A stretch of 14,106 nt of DNA from JACZQZ01 sp046756945 (GCA_046756945.1 JBHHXI010000080.1:1-14106), one strand, 5' to 3'. Shown: positions 1-9,338, counted from the stretch's first letter. Translations and numbers: made by a program. Notes: a model not told the origin generated them from the letters alone.

Positions 1-732
1 TGGCCTCCAGCGCATCCGGGGCTTGCGCGCGAAGAATGGCCCGGGTGCGCACAGCGCCTTCGCAGACGGCGTCGAACAGGGCTTCGGGCGCCGGCAACGT
101 CCATACCTGCGGCACCTGCGTGATCACCGGCGCGGCGAAACCCGCCCCGGCCAACACGCGACGGCACTCTTCCCCATCGCTGAACCGGAAAAAGGGCGGA
201 CCCGGGGGCAGGGGCACGTCAAGCTCGCCCAGTGTTTCGACGGCGCCGAGGACAATGCCGAACCCCTTTGCGTCTTCGGGCTTCGCCCACACCGTGAAGG
301 CGACGCGTCCGCCCCGGCGCAGCACGCGGTGCGCCTCGGCCAGCATGCGCTCCGGCCGCGGGAAGTGCAGTATGCCGAAGTTGCTGACCACCGCATCGAA
401 GCTCTCGTCGGGGAAAGGCAGCGCTTCGGCGTCCCCCTGGTGAAACTCCAGCGTCGGATACTGGGTCCGCGCCAGGGCCACCTGGGCGGCGGCAAAATCG
501 AGGCCGACGGCGTCGGCGCCGCGCAGCGAAGCGGCCGCCGCGGCATGGCCCGGACCGGTCGCCACATCGAGCACGCGAATCCCGTCACCGACGCCCGCGG
601 CCTCCAGCAGCGGCCCCGCGGCCTGGGCCGTGAGCCTGCGAAATGGTGGTGACAGCGGTGGGCGACGGTTTCCCATCCGGCGTGTTCGAATTTCCCGAAC
701 GCCTCGGCATCAACGGGATCCGACGGTGTCAT
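1..732 (-). pseudogene. Class I SAM-dependent methyltransferase, frameshifted and cut by the window edge
   Basis: Reading leftward from ATG 732, which has a strong Shine-Dalgarno GGGAGGAG about 7 nt upstream, the first 32 codons read MTPSDPVDAEAF through HRCHHHFA. Homology-like sequence then continues only in another frame from about 634: LTAQAAGPLLEA, then motif I VLDVATGPGHA, an acidic GADAVGLDFAAAQ stretch, GDAEALPFPDESFDAV and SNFGILHF. This is the Rossmann order of a class I methyltransferase of the UbiE/Methyltransf_11 type. The frames rejoin if one base is restored in the GG at 635-636, giving FAGLTAQ. The shifted frame stays open to position 1, so the C-terminus lies outside. The uninterrupted codons after the break suggest a recent lesion or an assembly error, not an old pseudogene. 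The methyl acceptor is unknown. The gene is divergent from miaA. Confidence 0.75.
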
Positions 733-876
733 GGCGCTTCTCCTCCCTCACCAGGGGGAGCTTAGCCGAGAGAGATATTTTAAGGTACAACGCAGGTGCG
801 CACGGGATTGCGCGCCGCCGGGCCGTCGAGCACGCCCTCGATCCCGGCGACAATGCCATCGTTCAGGACGGCCGTC

Positions 877-1833
877 ATGAAAAGGTCCGAAGCCGAACCC
901 ATTGTCATCGTCGCCGGGCCGACGGCCAGCGGCAAGTCGGCGCTGGCCCTGGACGCGGCCGAGAAATTCACCGGCACGGTCATCAACGCCGACAGCATGC
1001 AGGTCTACCGCGAACTGCGGGTGCTGACGGCGCGGCCCACGGACGACGACGAGGCCCGGGCGCCGCACCGCCTCTTCGGCGCTCTCCCGGTGACCGAGGC
1101 CTGTTCGGCGGGGCGCTGGCTGGCGATGGCGTGGGCCGAGATCGAGGCGGCGCGCGGCGCCGGAAGGCTGCCCATCCTTGCCGGCGGCACCGGCCTTTAC
1201 CTCAAGGCGCTGACCGACGGCCTGGCGCCGGTCCCCGGCATTCCCCAAGGCATCCGCTCCGAGGCGCGCCGGCTCCATGCGCGGCTCGGGGGCGAGGCCT
1301 TCCGCGGCGAACTCGCCAAGGTGGACGCGGAGGCGGCGCGGCGGCTCGAAGCCGGGGACAGCCAGCGCCTGATCCGCGCCTTCGAGGTGGTGCGGGCGAC
1401 GGGACGTCCGCTGGCGGACTGGCAGCGCCAGGGGGCCGGCGGACCGGCCACGGACGCGCGCTTCGCCACCATCGTGCTGGCGCCGCCCCGGGACGCCCTT
1501 TACGCCGCCATCGATGCCCGCCTGGACACCATGATCGAAGAAGGGGCGCTGGACGAGGTGGCTGCGCTCGAGCGCCTCGGCCTGGACGCGGGGCTGCCGG
1601 CGGCAAAGGCCGTCGGCGTGCCCGAGCTGCGCCGCCACCTGCGGGGCGAAATCACCCTGGACGAGGCCCTGGACAGGGCCAAACGCGCCAGCCGCAACTT
1701 CGCCAAGCGGCAGCTCACCTGGCTGCGCCACCAGATGCCCGGCGCCCACGTGGTGTCCGCGCAATATTCGGAAAGTTTCCGGGCAGAAATCTTTTCATTT
1801 ATTCGTCGGTTTCTGTTGACCGTACAATCGTGA
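877..1833 (+). CDS. miaA: tRNA dimethylallyltransferase (tRNA A37 isopentenyltransferase)
   Basis: MiaA transfers the dimethylallyl group of DMAPP to N6 of A37 in tRNAs that read codons starting with U. The 318-residue protein shows the P-loop GPTASGKS (residues 14-21), NADSMQVYREL (38-48), in which the Asp and Gln belong to the active site, ARPTDDDEARAPHRLFG (52-68), and GGTGLYLKAL (103-112). Further on are DSQRLIRAFEV and, near the end, KRASRNFAKRQLTWLRHQ, typical of the family. The length is normal. ATG 877 is chosen because AGGA (865-868) lies 8 nt upstream and the family N-terminus begins here. In-frame ATGs at 796 and 853 would add residues with no MiaA character. The stop is 112 nt before ilvI. 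The last 25 codons are locally AT-richer and overlap a possible promoter for ilvI. Confidence 0.95.
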   Translation: MKRSEAEPIVIVAGPTASGKSALALDAAEKFTGTVINADSMQVYRELRVLTARPTDDDEARAPHRLFGALPVTEACSAGRWLAMAWAEIEAARGAGRLPILAGGTGLYLKALTDGLAPVPGIPQGIRSEARRLHARLGGEAFRGELAKVDAEAARRLEAGDSQRLIRAFEVVRATGRPLADWQRQGAGGPATDARFATIVLAPPRDALYAAIDARLDTMIEEGALDEVAALERLGLDAGLPAAKAVGVPELRRHLRGEITLDEALDRAKRASRNFAKRQLTWLRHQMPGAHVVSAQYSESFRAEIFSFIRRFLLTVQS

Positions 1834-1844
1834 ACGACTAGGTT
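1816..1844 (+). promoter_or_regulatory. Weak sigma-70-like promoter candidate for ilvI-ilvH-ilvC
   Basis: TTGACC (1816-1821) is followed after 17 nt by TAGGTT (1839-1844), a 5/6 and a 3/6 match to the consensus hexamers. An alternative -10, TACAAT (1823-1828, 5/6), has no convincing -35. The site overlaps the miaA stop in an AT-richer patch about 100 nt ahead of ilvI. Transcription from miaA could also reach ilvI. Confidence 0.25.
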
Positions 1845-1906
1845 GCCGTCTCTCGCCAGCAAGCCGGAGTGGCGTCAGCCGGGCGATTCACGTGCGTTCC
1901 GGGGCG

Positions 1907-1924
1907 ATCCGCCCGCGGGCGGAT
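1907..1924. promoter_or_regulatory. Perfect 18-bp palindrome before the ilvI ribosome binding site
   Basis: ATCCGCCCGCGGGCGGAT equals its own reverse complement. Its end touches the purine-rich GGAGGA (1925-1930) and lies 21 nt before ATG 1946. As DNA it could be an operator for a dimeric regulator. As RNA it could fold into a 7-bp stem with a CGCG loop next to the translation start. The symmetry is seen in the sequence; the function is inferred. A chance palindrome is possible in DNA this GC-rich. Confidence 0.45.
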
Positions 1925-1945
1925 GGAGGAAAAGGGAAGAGGGCG

Positions 1946-3709
<1,764 letters not shown>

Positions 3710-3757
3710 GCAGGCCGTTTCGCCGGACGCACCTTATACCAATGATTTCGCCTGTGG

Positions 3758-3776
3758 TCCGGCGCCCGGCGCCGGA
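3758..3776 (+). promoter_or_regulatory. GC-rich hairpin just before the ilvH ribosome binding site
   Basis: The arms TCCGGCGC (3758-3765) and GCGCCGGA (3769-3776) pair perfectly around the loop CCG. The Shine-Dalgarno GAGGGAA (3778-3784) begins one base after the stem, and GTG 3793 follows. The fold could affect ilvH translation or protect the mRNA between ilvI and ilvH. There is no U-tract, so it is not a classic terminator. The arms are seen in the sequence; the role is inferred. Confidence 0.45.
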
Positions 3777-3792
3777 TGAGGGAACGCCAACC

Positions 3793-4308
3793 GTGGAAAC
3801 GCAAACAGAATCGGAACACTCCCATACCATCGCCGTGCTCGTGGACAACGAGCCGGGCGTTCTGGCGCGCGTCATCGGGCTGTTCTCGGGGCGCGGCTAC
3901 AATATCGAAAGCCTGACCGTGGCCGAGGTGAACCCGCGGGAGAATCTCTCGCGCATCACCATCGTCACCTCTGGCACGCCGATGGTCATCGAACAGATCA
4001 AGGCCCAGCTCGAGCGCCTGGTGCCGGTCCATACGGTGAGCGACCTGACCATAAACGGGGCGCATGTGGACCGCGAGCTGGCGCTGGTGAAAGTGAAGAG
4101 CACCGGTGAGGCGAGGGTCGAATCCCTGCGCATCGCCGACATCTTCCGGGCCCGGGTGGTGGACAGCACGAACGAATCCTTCGTCTTCGAGATCGTCGGC
4201 GACACCGGCAAGCTGGACGCCTTCATCGACCTCATGGAGCCCCTCGGCCTGGTCGACGTGTCGCGCACGGGCGTCGCCGCCATCGCCCGCGGCCCGCGCC
4301 CGCTTTAG
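3793..4308 (+). CDS. ilvH: Acetohydroxyacid synthase, small regulatory subunit
   Basis: This subunit stabilises and activates the catalytic subunit and carries feedback inhibition, usually by valine bound at ACT-domain interfaces. The 171-residue protein opens with METQTESEHSHTIAVLVDNE, then PGVLARVIGLFSGRGYNIES (21-40), the classic N-terminal ACT signature, followed by LTVAEV and LSRITIVTSG. The second half has VKVKSTGEARVESLRIADIF and ESFVFEIVGDTGKLDAFIDL, the C-terminal ALS_ss_C domain. GTG 3793 is preferred because GAGGGAA lies 8 nt upstream. ATG 3742 is in frame and would add 17 residues (188 in all), but it has no ribosome binding site and its added region runs through the hairpin at 3758-3776. 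It sits between ilvI and ilvC, 37 nt before the latter. It could equally be named ilvN. Confidence 0.94.
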   Translation: METQTESEHSHTIAVLVDNEPGVLARVIGLFSGRGYNIESLTVAEVNPRENLSRITIVTSGTPMVIEQIKAQLERLVPVHTVSDLTINGAHVDRELALVKVKSTGEARVESLRIADIFRARVVDSTNESFVFEIVGDTGKLDAFIDLMEPLGLVDVSRTGVAAIARGPRPL

Positions 4309-4345
4309 GCCCGTTCGCCGCCCGTATCAAAGGAAGGATAGGACA

Positions 4346-5365
4346 ATGCAGGTTTATTATGACCGAGACGCCGACGTCAACCTGATCAAGGCCAAGAACG
4401 TGGCCGTCGTCGGTTACGGCAGCCAGGGCCACGCGCACGCCCTGAACCTGCGCGACAGCGGCGTCAAGAACGTGGTCGTCGCCCTGCGCGAGGGCTCGGC
4501 GAGTGCCGGCAAGGCCGAGGCCGAGCAACTGAAGGTCGTATCCGCGGCCGAGGCGGCCAAGTGGGCCGACGTGGTCATGGTCCTGACGCCGGACGAGGGG
4601 CAGGCCAGGCTCTATAACGACCATTTGCGCGGAAACATGAAAAACGGCGCGGCCCTGGCCTTCGCCCACGGACTCAGCATCCACTTCCGGCTGATCGAGC
4701 CGCGCCCGGATCTGGACGTGTTCATGGTCGCGCCCAAGGGGCCGGGCCACACGGTGCGGGCCGAATACCAGCGCGGCGCCGGGGTGCCCATGCTGCTGGC
4801 CGTGGAGCAGGACGCCAGCGGCAACGCCCAGGACCTGGGGCTGGCCTATGCGTGCGCCATCGGCGGCGGCCGCGCCGGCGTCATCGGCACCACCTTCCGC
4901 GAGGAATGCGAAACCGACCTGTTCGGCGAGCAGTCGGTGCTGTGCGGCGGCCTCACGTCGCTCATACTGGCCGCGTACGAGACCCTGATCGAGGCCGGCT
5001 ATGCGCCCGAGATGGCCTATTTCGAGTGCGTGCACGAGGTCAAGCTGATCGTCGACCTGATCTACGAGGGCGGCATCGCCAACATGCGCTATTCGGTCTC
5101 CAACACCGCCGAATACGGCGACTACGTCAGCGGGCCGCGCATCATCGACGACGGCGTCCGCGCCCGCATGCGCGACGTGCTGGACGACATCCAGTCGGGG
5201 CGCTTCACCAAGCAGTGGATGCTGGAGAACGCGGCCGGCCAGCCCAGTTTCAAGGCCCTGCGCCGCCGCGCCGCCGAGAACGACATCGAAAAGGTGGGCG
5301 AGAAACTGCGCGCCATGATGCCCTGGATCGCCGAGAACGCGCTGGTCGACAAGTCATGGAACTAG
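4346..5365 (+). CDS. ilvC: Ketol-acid reductoisomerase (class I, NADPH type)
   Basis: IlvC converts 2-acetolactate or 2-aceto-2-hydroxybutyrate to the dihydroxy acid by Mg-dependent alkyl migration and NADPH reduction. The 339 residues match short class I enzymes. Visible are the Rossmann turn GYGSQGHAHALNLRDSG (23-39), the REGSAS loop (48-53) whose serines fit NADPH phosphate binding, FAHG with His108, and the K131 region VAPKGPGH. Metal and substrate residues are Asp191 and Glu195 in ETDLFGEQ, Glu227 and Glu231 in FECVHE, and Ser252 in YSVSNTAEYG, within one position of usual numbering. ATG 4346 has AGGAAGG (4331-4337) 8 nt upstream. The product works directly on that of IlvIH. The gene ends the plus-strand block; dihydroxyacid dehydratase and transaminase genes are not in the window. 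Confidence 0.97.
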   Translation: MQVYYDRDADVNLIKAKNVAVVGYGSQGHAHALNLRDSGVKNVVVALREGSASAGKAEAEQLKVVSAAEAAKWADVVMVLTPDEGQARLYNDHLRGNMKNGAALAFAHGLSIHFRLIEPRPDLDVFMVAPKGPGHTVRAEYQRGAGVPMLLAVEQDASGNAQDLGLAYACAIGGGRAGVIGTTFREECETDLFGEQSVLCGGLTSLILAAYETLIEAGYAPEMAYFECVHEVKLIVDLIYEGGIANMRYSVSNTAEYGDYVSGPRIIDDGVRARMRDVLDDIQSGRFTKQWMLENAAGQPSFKALRRRAAENDIEKVGEKLRAMMPWIAENALVDKSWN

Positions 5366-5371
5366 TGGCAC

Positions 5372-5391
5372 TCGCCGGTCGGCGCCGGCGA
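5372..5391. terminator. Hairpin between convergent ilvC and MmgE/PrpD genes
   Basis: TCGCCGG (5372-5378) and CCGGCGA (5385-5391) form a perfect 7-bp stem around a 6-nt loop. It begins 7 nt after the ilvC stop and ends 25 nt before the stop of the opposing gene. That position suits a two-way transcription end, but neither strand has a real U-tract, so intrinsic termination would be weak. Confidence 0.4.
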
Positions 5392-5415
5392 ATTACTGAC
5401 CCACGCAGCCCGATA

Positions 5416-6786
5416 CTAAGCCTGCGCGCCGGGCGCCGGGCCGGCCCCGCCAACCGGCAGCTCCGCCATGTCGTCGAGCGCGTCGACGCGCCACAAGGTC
5501 TTAAGCAGGCGCGCAGCCGCCGCCTCGCCGATCACCGGGGCGGTGAGCTCGCGGAACTTGTCCTCGACTTCCCCGTCGCTCAAGGGATTGTCCGGGTCGC
5601 CCCTGCGGGTCGGCGCGTGGTGGGTGAAATGGCGTCCGTCCACGGTCCCGATCTCGACGGTCGCGGCGCGGTGGCCGGGAAACGCCGCCTCGATCTCCGG
5701 CTCCACGCGCAGCTCGACCTTGTCCATGAGGTCCCGGAGACGCCCATCGGCGAGGCGCTCTTTCGAAAAGGCGTCGAGGCGCACGCGCCCGGTCAGCAGC
5801 GCCACGCTGACGCAATAGGGCAGGCTGAATTTCGCCTCGAAGGCGGTCCGGGGCGCCGGATTTCCCGTGATCTCCAGGGCCTTGGCGTAGGTCCCGACGC
5901 GGATCGCGGCGACGGACTCAGGCGCCAGCGCGTGTTCGCGCCCGAGCGCCAGGACTCCGTCGATGGCGGCGTGGGCGTGGCCGCAGGCGGCGTGGGCCTT
6001 CATCGTCGTGCGGGTGATGGTGTAGGACCGGCCCAGGTCGTCGGCCGCCGCCTGCCAGTCCGGGTTCCCGGCCATGGCGGCGCCGAACCCCCGTTCGCCG
6101 TCCAGGAGATCGGGCGCGCCGGTGACGCCGTGCTCCGCCGCCAGCGCCACCATGACGCCGGTCTCGGCCGCCTGTCCCGCGTGCAGGGGCTTGGCCATGG
6201 CGTCGGCGCGGAAGGCCTGCTGCAACCCCGCCGCCAGGGTCCCGGCGTTGGCCAGGGCGTGCAGGGTGCGCCCGGCGTCCAGCCCGAGCACCGAGGACGC
6301 GGCGGACGCGGCGCCGAAGGCGCCGATGGTTCCCGTGGTGTGCCAGTACGCGTAATGGGCCGGGTTCACCGCCACGCCGAGGCGGTTGGAGACCTCGTAG
6401 CCGGCGATCACGCCGAGCAGGAATGCATTACCCCCGGCCCCGCGCACCTGGGCCATGGCGAGCGCCGCCGAAATGACCGGGGCGCCGGGGTGGTAGATGG
6501 CGTCCCGGTAGATGTCGTCGAACTCGATGGTGTGGGCGGCGGCCCCGTTGATCAGCGCCGCGCTGCGCGCCGGGGCGCGCAGGCCCGACGGATAGAGAAC
6601 CGCGCGCCCGTGCCCCAGGTCGTCGGCGAAGGCTTCGCGCAACAGGGTCGCCGGCGGCTGGGCGCCGCCCGGGATGACCGAGGCGAACCAGTCGATGACG
6701 CAGCGCTTGGCGGCGTGCACCGCCTCGGCGGGCACGGCGTCGTCGCGCACCCCGGCGGCATAGTCGGCGAAGCGCCGCAGAACCAT
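5416..6786 (-). CDS. MmgE/PrpD family protein (dehydratase, decarboxylase or epimerase of an organic acid)
   Basis: The family includes 2-methylcitrate dehydratase (PrpD), cis-aconitate decarboxylase and iminodisuccinate epimerase, so family membership does not fix the reaction. The 456 residues are full length. The N-terminal domain carries the signature INGAAAHTIEFDDIYRDAIY (79-98) followed by HPGAPVISAALA, including Asp90, Asp91 and His99, which fit the family active-site region. The middle shows AYWHTTGTIGAFGAASAAS and MAKPLHAGQAAETGVMVALA. The lid domain begins near MKAHAACGHAHAAIDG. ATG 6786 is supported by AGGGGAAGG about 4 nt upstream, inside the 10-nt gap after the ThDP gene stop, so the two are surely cotranscribed. 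It is the last gene of the minus-strand block. A decarboxylase or dehydratase acting on a tri- or dicarboxylate would suit the flavoprotein upstream, but this is inference. Confidence 0.9.
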   Translation of the reverse strand: MVLRRFADYAAGVRDDAVPAEAVHAAKRCVIDWFASVIPGGAQPPATLLREAFADDLGHGRAVLYPSGLRAPARSAALINGAAAHTIEFDDIYRDAIYHPGAPVISAALAMAQVRGAGGNAFLLGVIAGYEVSNRLGVAVNPAHYAYWHTTGTIGAFGAASAASSVLGLDAGRTLHALANAGTLAAGLQQAFRADAMAKPLHAGQAAETGVMVALAAEHGVTGAPDLLDGERGFGAAMAGNPDWQAAADDLGRSYTITRTTMKAHAACGHAHAAIDGVLALGREHALAPESVAAIRVGTYAKALEITGNPAPRTAFEAKFSLPYCVSVALLTGRVRLDAFSKERLADGRLRDLMDKVELRVEPEIEAAFPGHRAATVEIGTVDGRHFTHHAPTRRGDPDNPLSDGEVEDKFRELTAPVIGEAAAARLLKTLWRVDALDDMAELPVGGAGPAPGAQA

Positions 6787-6796
6787 GCGCCTTCCC

Positions 6797-8416
6797 CTAA
6801 AACTGCACCGTGTACTGGGCGGGATCGATGCGCGCCTCGACGAGCAGCGGCCGGTTGAGCGTGGTCGCCCGCCCCAGCACGTCGGCGAGGCGTGCGGGCG
6901 TGTCGGCCGTCTCCCCGTCGCAGCCCAGGGATTCGGCCAGCCCCACCAGATCGCCGGCCTGAAAGCGCGTTCCCACGGCCGGATAGCCTTTCTTGACCTG
7001 TTTGATCTCGATGCGGTTCAGGCTGTCGTCGCGGAACACGATGACGACGAGGCCGAGCCCCAGGGACGACGCGAGCTGCATCTCGCCATGCACCATGGCC
7101 AGCCCGCCGTCGCCGGTGAAACAGACCACCGGACGGTCCCGGTGCAGCATCTTCGCCGCGATCGCCCCGGGAAGCGCGAAGCCCATGGCCGACAGGCCGT
7201 TGGAGACGAGCACGCCGCGTGGCTCGTAGGCCCGCCAACCCTGGCCGACGAGAAGTTTATGGGAGCCCACGTCCATGGTGACGATGGTGTCCCTGGGGAA
7301 TGCTTCGCGCGCCGCGTCGACCACGTCGCTGGGGTTCAGCCTGCCGGCGGCGCGGCCCGAGCGATACAGCCCGAACAGGGCCTCGCGATGGTCGCGGACC
7401 TCACTTTCGGACCACTTCTCCTGGCCTTTGTAGGAATCGGCGAGGCTTTCCAGTATGGCCGGGATGGAGCCCACCAGTTCCGTCTCGGCGGTGTACACCT
7501 GGTCGGTGTTCTCGCAGGCATCGATGTGGACCACCGGCGCCCGCGGCCGCCACGGGCTGATCAGCTCGACCGCATCGAAGCCGACGGCGAGGATGAGGTC
7601 GGCGGACGCCAGGAATTCCCACACCACCTTGGCGCACGCCATGTCGACGGTGCCGGCGAAATAGGCGTGGTCCTCGGGCAAAACCCCCTTCGCCTTGGGC
7701 GACACCACGACCGGACAGCCCAAGCGCTCGGCGAAGCCCTTCAGCGCCGGACCGGCGCCGGCGCGCACGGCCGACATTCCGGCCAGCGCCACCGGCCGGC
7801 GCGCGTCGGCCAGGCGCCTGGCGGGATCGGTGCCGTCGCCGGCCACGTGGTACGATTGCGTCCAGCGCGCCGCGGGGGCGAGGGGAGGGAGCGCGATCTC
7901 CGCGTCGCCGGCGGCGGCCGCCGCCAGGTCGGCGTTGAGCGTGATGTGCACGGGCCCCGGACGTTCCGCCACGGCCAGCCGGAGGGCGCGGCGCATGACC
8001 GAGGCCGCGGCTTCGGGGACGATCCTGGCCGTCCATTTGGTGATCGGCGCGAACAGGCGGTTGTGGTCGATGTTCTGGTGGGTAAACGTGCTCTCCAGAC
8101 GGGTGCCCATCTGCCCCGACACCGCGATCATCGGCGAGCGGTCGAGAAAGGCGTTGGCGACGCCGTTGACCAGGTTCGTCGAACCGGGGCCAAGCGTCGA
8201 CATGCACACCCCGGGCACGCCGGTGATCTGCCCCGCCGCGTCCGCCATCAGGGCCGCCGTCCCCTCGCGGCAGGCGAGAACGAATTCAAGGCCCTGGCGG
8301 CGCGCCGCCTCCATGAATTCGATGTTCTGCCCGCCGGGCAGCCCGAAGATGAACTTGACGCCGGCGGCCGCCAGGTAGGCGGCCATGACGTCGGCCGTGC
8401 TCAGCGATTCGGACAT
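6797..8416 (-). CDS. ThDP-dependent enzyme, acetolactate synthase-like, substrate unknown
   Basis: The 539 residues cover the three domains of the pyruvate oxidase/acetolactate synthase superfamily. The N-terminal domain has FIFGLPGGQNIEFMEAARR (22-40), Glu51 in ACREGTAALMADAAG at the place of the catalytic glutamate, and STLGPGSTNLVNGVANAF. The central domain has AVGFDAVELISPW. The C-terminal domain has SNGLSAMGFALPGAIAAK and the metal motif GDGG (435-438). The GDG...NN end of that motif reads FRDDSLNRIEIKQ, lacking the asparagine pair seen in IlvI. It is shorter than IlvI, has no partner subunit gene, and lies in a catabolic setting, so biosynthetic acetolactate synthesis is unlikely. Decarboxylation of a 2-oxo acid, carboligation or acyl-CoA cleavage are possible. 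ATG 8416 follows the crotonase stop by 21 nt; its ribosome binding site (GCGGGGG close to ATG) is poor, so coupling is likely. Confidence 0.88.
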   Translation of the reverse strand: MSESLSTADVMAAYLAAAGVKFIFGLPGGQNIEFMEAARRQGLEFVLACREGTAALMADAAGQITGVPGVCMSTLGPGSTNLVNGVANAFLDRSPMIAVSGQMGTRLESTFTHQNIDHNRLFAPITKWTARIVPEAAASVMRRALRLAVAERPGPVHITLNADLAAAAAGDAEIALPPLAPAARWTQSYHVAGDGTDPARRLADARRPVALAGMSAVRAGAGPALKGFAERLGCPVVVSPKAKGVLPEDHAYFAGTVDMACAKVVWEFLASADLILAVGFDAVELISPWRPRAPVVHIDACENTDQVYTAETELVGSIPAILESLADSYKGQEKWSESEVRDHREALFGLYRSGRAAGRLNPSDVVDAAREAFPRDTIVTMDVGSHKLLVGQGWRAYEPRGVLVSNGLSAMGFALPGAIAAKMLHRDRPVVCFTGDGGLAMVHGEMQLASSLGLGLVVIVFRDDSLNRIEIKQVKKGYPAVGTRFQAGDLVGLAESLGCDGETADTPARLADVLGRATTLNRPLLVEARIDPAQYTVQF

Positions 8417-8437
8417 CCCCCGCTTTTCCCGGCCGCC

Positions 8438-9226
8438 TCAGCGTCCGACGAAGTTGGGTTTGCGTTTCTCCATGAACGCCCGCCGGCCCTCGGTGTAATC
8501 GGCGCTGTCGAAACAGGCGTCCGTCAGCGCCTGGCACAGGTCCAGATCCCGCGCGTCGGGGTCCTTGAGCGCTTCGCCGATGGTCTTCTTCACCGCCAGC
8601 AGCGTCAGCGGCGCGTTGGCGGCGATGGTCGCCGCGTAGTCCTCGACGTACCCGGCCAGCGCGGCGCCGGGCAGCACCCGGTTGACAAGCCCCATCTGGC
8701 GCGCCTCGTCGGCGTCGAACTGGCGGGCGGTGAACAGGATCTCCTTGGCGTAGGTGGGCCCGACCAGGTCGACCAGCGGGCGGACGCTGTCGAACTTGTA
8801 GCCCAGTCCCAACCTGGCGGCGGGAATTCCGAACCGCGAACCCTCGGACGCGATGCGCATGTCGCAACAGAGCGCCACCACCAGCCCGCCGCCGATGCAA
8901 TAGCCTTCGATCATCGCGATGGTGGGTTTCTCCACGGTGGTAAGGGCGGCGCAGGCCCTGGTCACGGCGGCGCCGTAGGCGGCGATCGCGTCCTTGGACG
9001 AGCGCTTCTTTTCGAACTGGGAGATGTCGGCGCCCGAGGCGAAGGCCTTGCCGCCGGCGCCGTTGACGACGATCACCCGGATCGCGTCGTCGGCCGCCAT
9101 GTCGTCGAGGATGACCGGCATGGCCTGCCACATCTCCAGCGAGATGGCATTGCGGCGCTCGGGATTGTTGAAGGTCATGCGCCCGATGGCGCCGTCCTTT
9201 TTGGCGATGATCTTGCCGGTGTGCAT
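8438..9226 (-). CDS. Crotonase-fold (enoyl-CoA hydratase/isomerase family) protein without the two catalytic glutamates
   Basis: The 262-residue protein has the crotonase layout: FNNPERRNAISLEMW (19-33), the oxyanion-hole segment AFASGADIS (61-69), a second oxyanion segment EGYCIGGGLVVALCCDMRIA (107-126), SRFGIPAARLGLGY (130-143), and the C-terminal FMEKRKPNF. Aligned by eye to classical enoyl-CoA hydratase, the acid/base residues Glu144 (GGGCE) and Glu164 (FGQPE) become Val116 and Ala136. The protein should still bind an acyl-CoA and polarise its thioester. Plain hydration is doubtful; decarboxylation, isomerisation or hydrolysis by other residues is possible. ATG 9226 is chosen because AGGGGAGG lies 4 nt upstream; an in-frame ATG at 9244 precedes that site. 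The ThDP gene follows 21 nt on. The gap before it holds a GC-rich repeat. Confidence 0.88.
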   Translation of the reverse strand: MHTGKIIAKKDGAIGRMTFNNPERRNAISLEMWQAMPVILDDMAADDAIRVIVVNGAGGKAFASGADISQFEKKRSSKDAIAAYGAAVTRACAALTTVEKPTIAMIEGYCIGGGLVVALCCDMRIASEGSRFGIPAARLGLGYKFDSVRPLVDLVGPTYAKEILFTARQFDADEARQMGLVNRVLPGAALAGYVEDYAATIAANAPLTLLAVKKTIGEALKDPDARDLDLCQALTDACFDSADYTEGRRAFMEKRKPNFVGR

Positions 9227-9271
9227 GGAGCCTCCCCTCAGCATATCGACGGTGGGACCGGATCGGCGCCC

Positions 9272-9338
9272 TTCCCGGGGGCCGCGGGGGCGTCCCCCGC
9301 ATACCGTTGCCGGGGGGACACCCCCCTTGTCCCCCCGG
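9272..9338. repeat. GC-rich palindromic dispersed repeat, copy 1
   Basis: This stretch in the gap between the CoA-transferase and crotonase genes nearly matches the window end (14040-14106). Shared blocks are TTCCCGGGGGCCGCGGGGGC, a C-run ending CCCCCGCA, and GGGGGGACACCCCCC; a short variable piece of 10 versus 12 nt lies between. It holds two hairpins: GCGGGGG/CCCCCGC with a 3-nt loop, and CCGGGGGGACA (9310-9320) with TGTCCCCCCGG (9328-9338) around a 7-nt loop. It resembles the REP-like intergenic elements of GC-rich bacteria. Between two cotranscribed genes it could act in mRNA processing or stability. Confidence 0.75.

Noticed and set aside
780..878. Minus-strand frame of 32 codons whose ATG overlaps the miaA start, considered as a serB remnant because serB is often divergent from miaA in alphaproteobacteria
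   Set aside because: The translation MTAVLNDGIVAGIEGVLDGP does not resemble the SerB N-terminus, and there is no support for a gene.
748..1764. Long minus-strand open frame opposite miaA
   Set aside because: It is a high-GC shadow: the plus strand encodes a complete MiaA with all motifs.
6797..8416. Assignment as oxalyl-CoA decarboxylase because a formyl-CoA transferase-type gene is nearby
   Set aside because: The protein reads closer to acetolactate synthase than to the Oxc sequence I recall, and the neighbours include a crotonase and MmgE/PrpD that oxalate use does not need.
9272..9338. GC-rich repeats considered as a CRISPR array or integration site
   Set aside because: Only two distant copies exist, with no regular spacers, no cas genes and no integrase.
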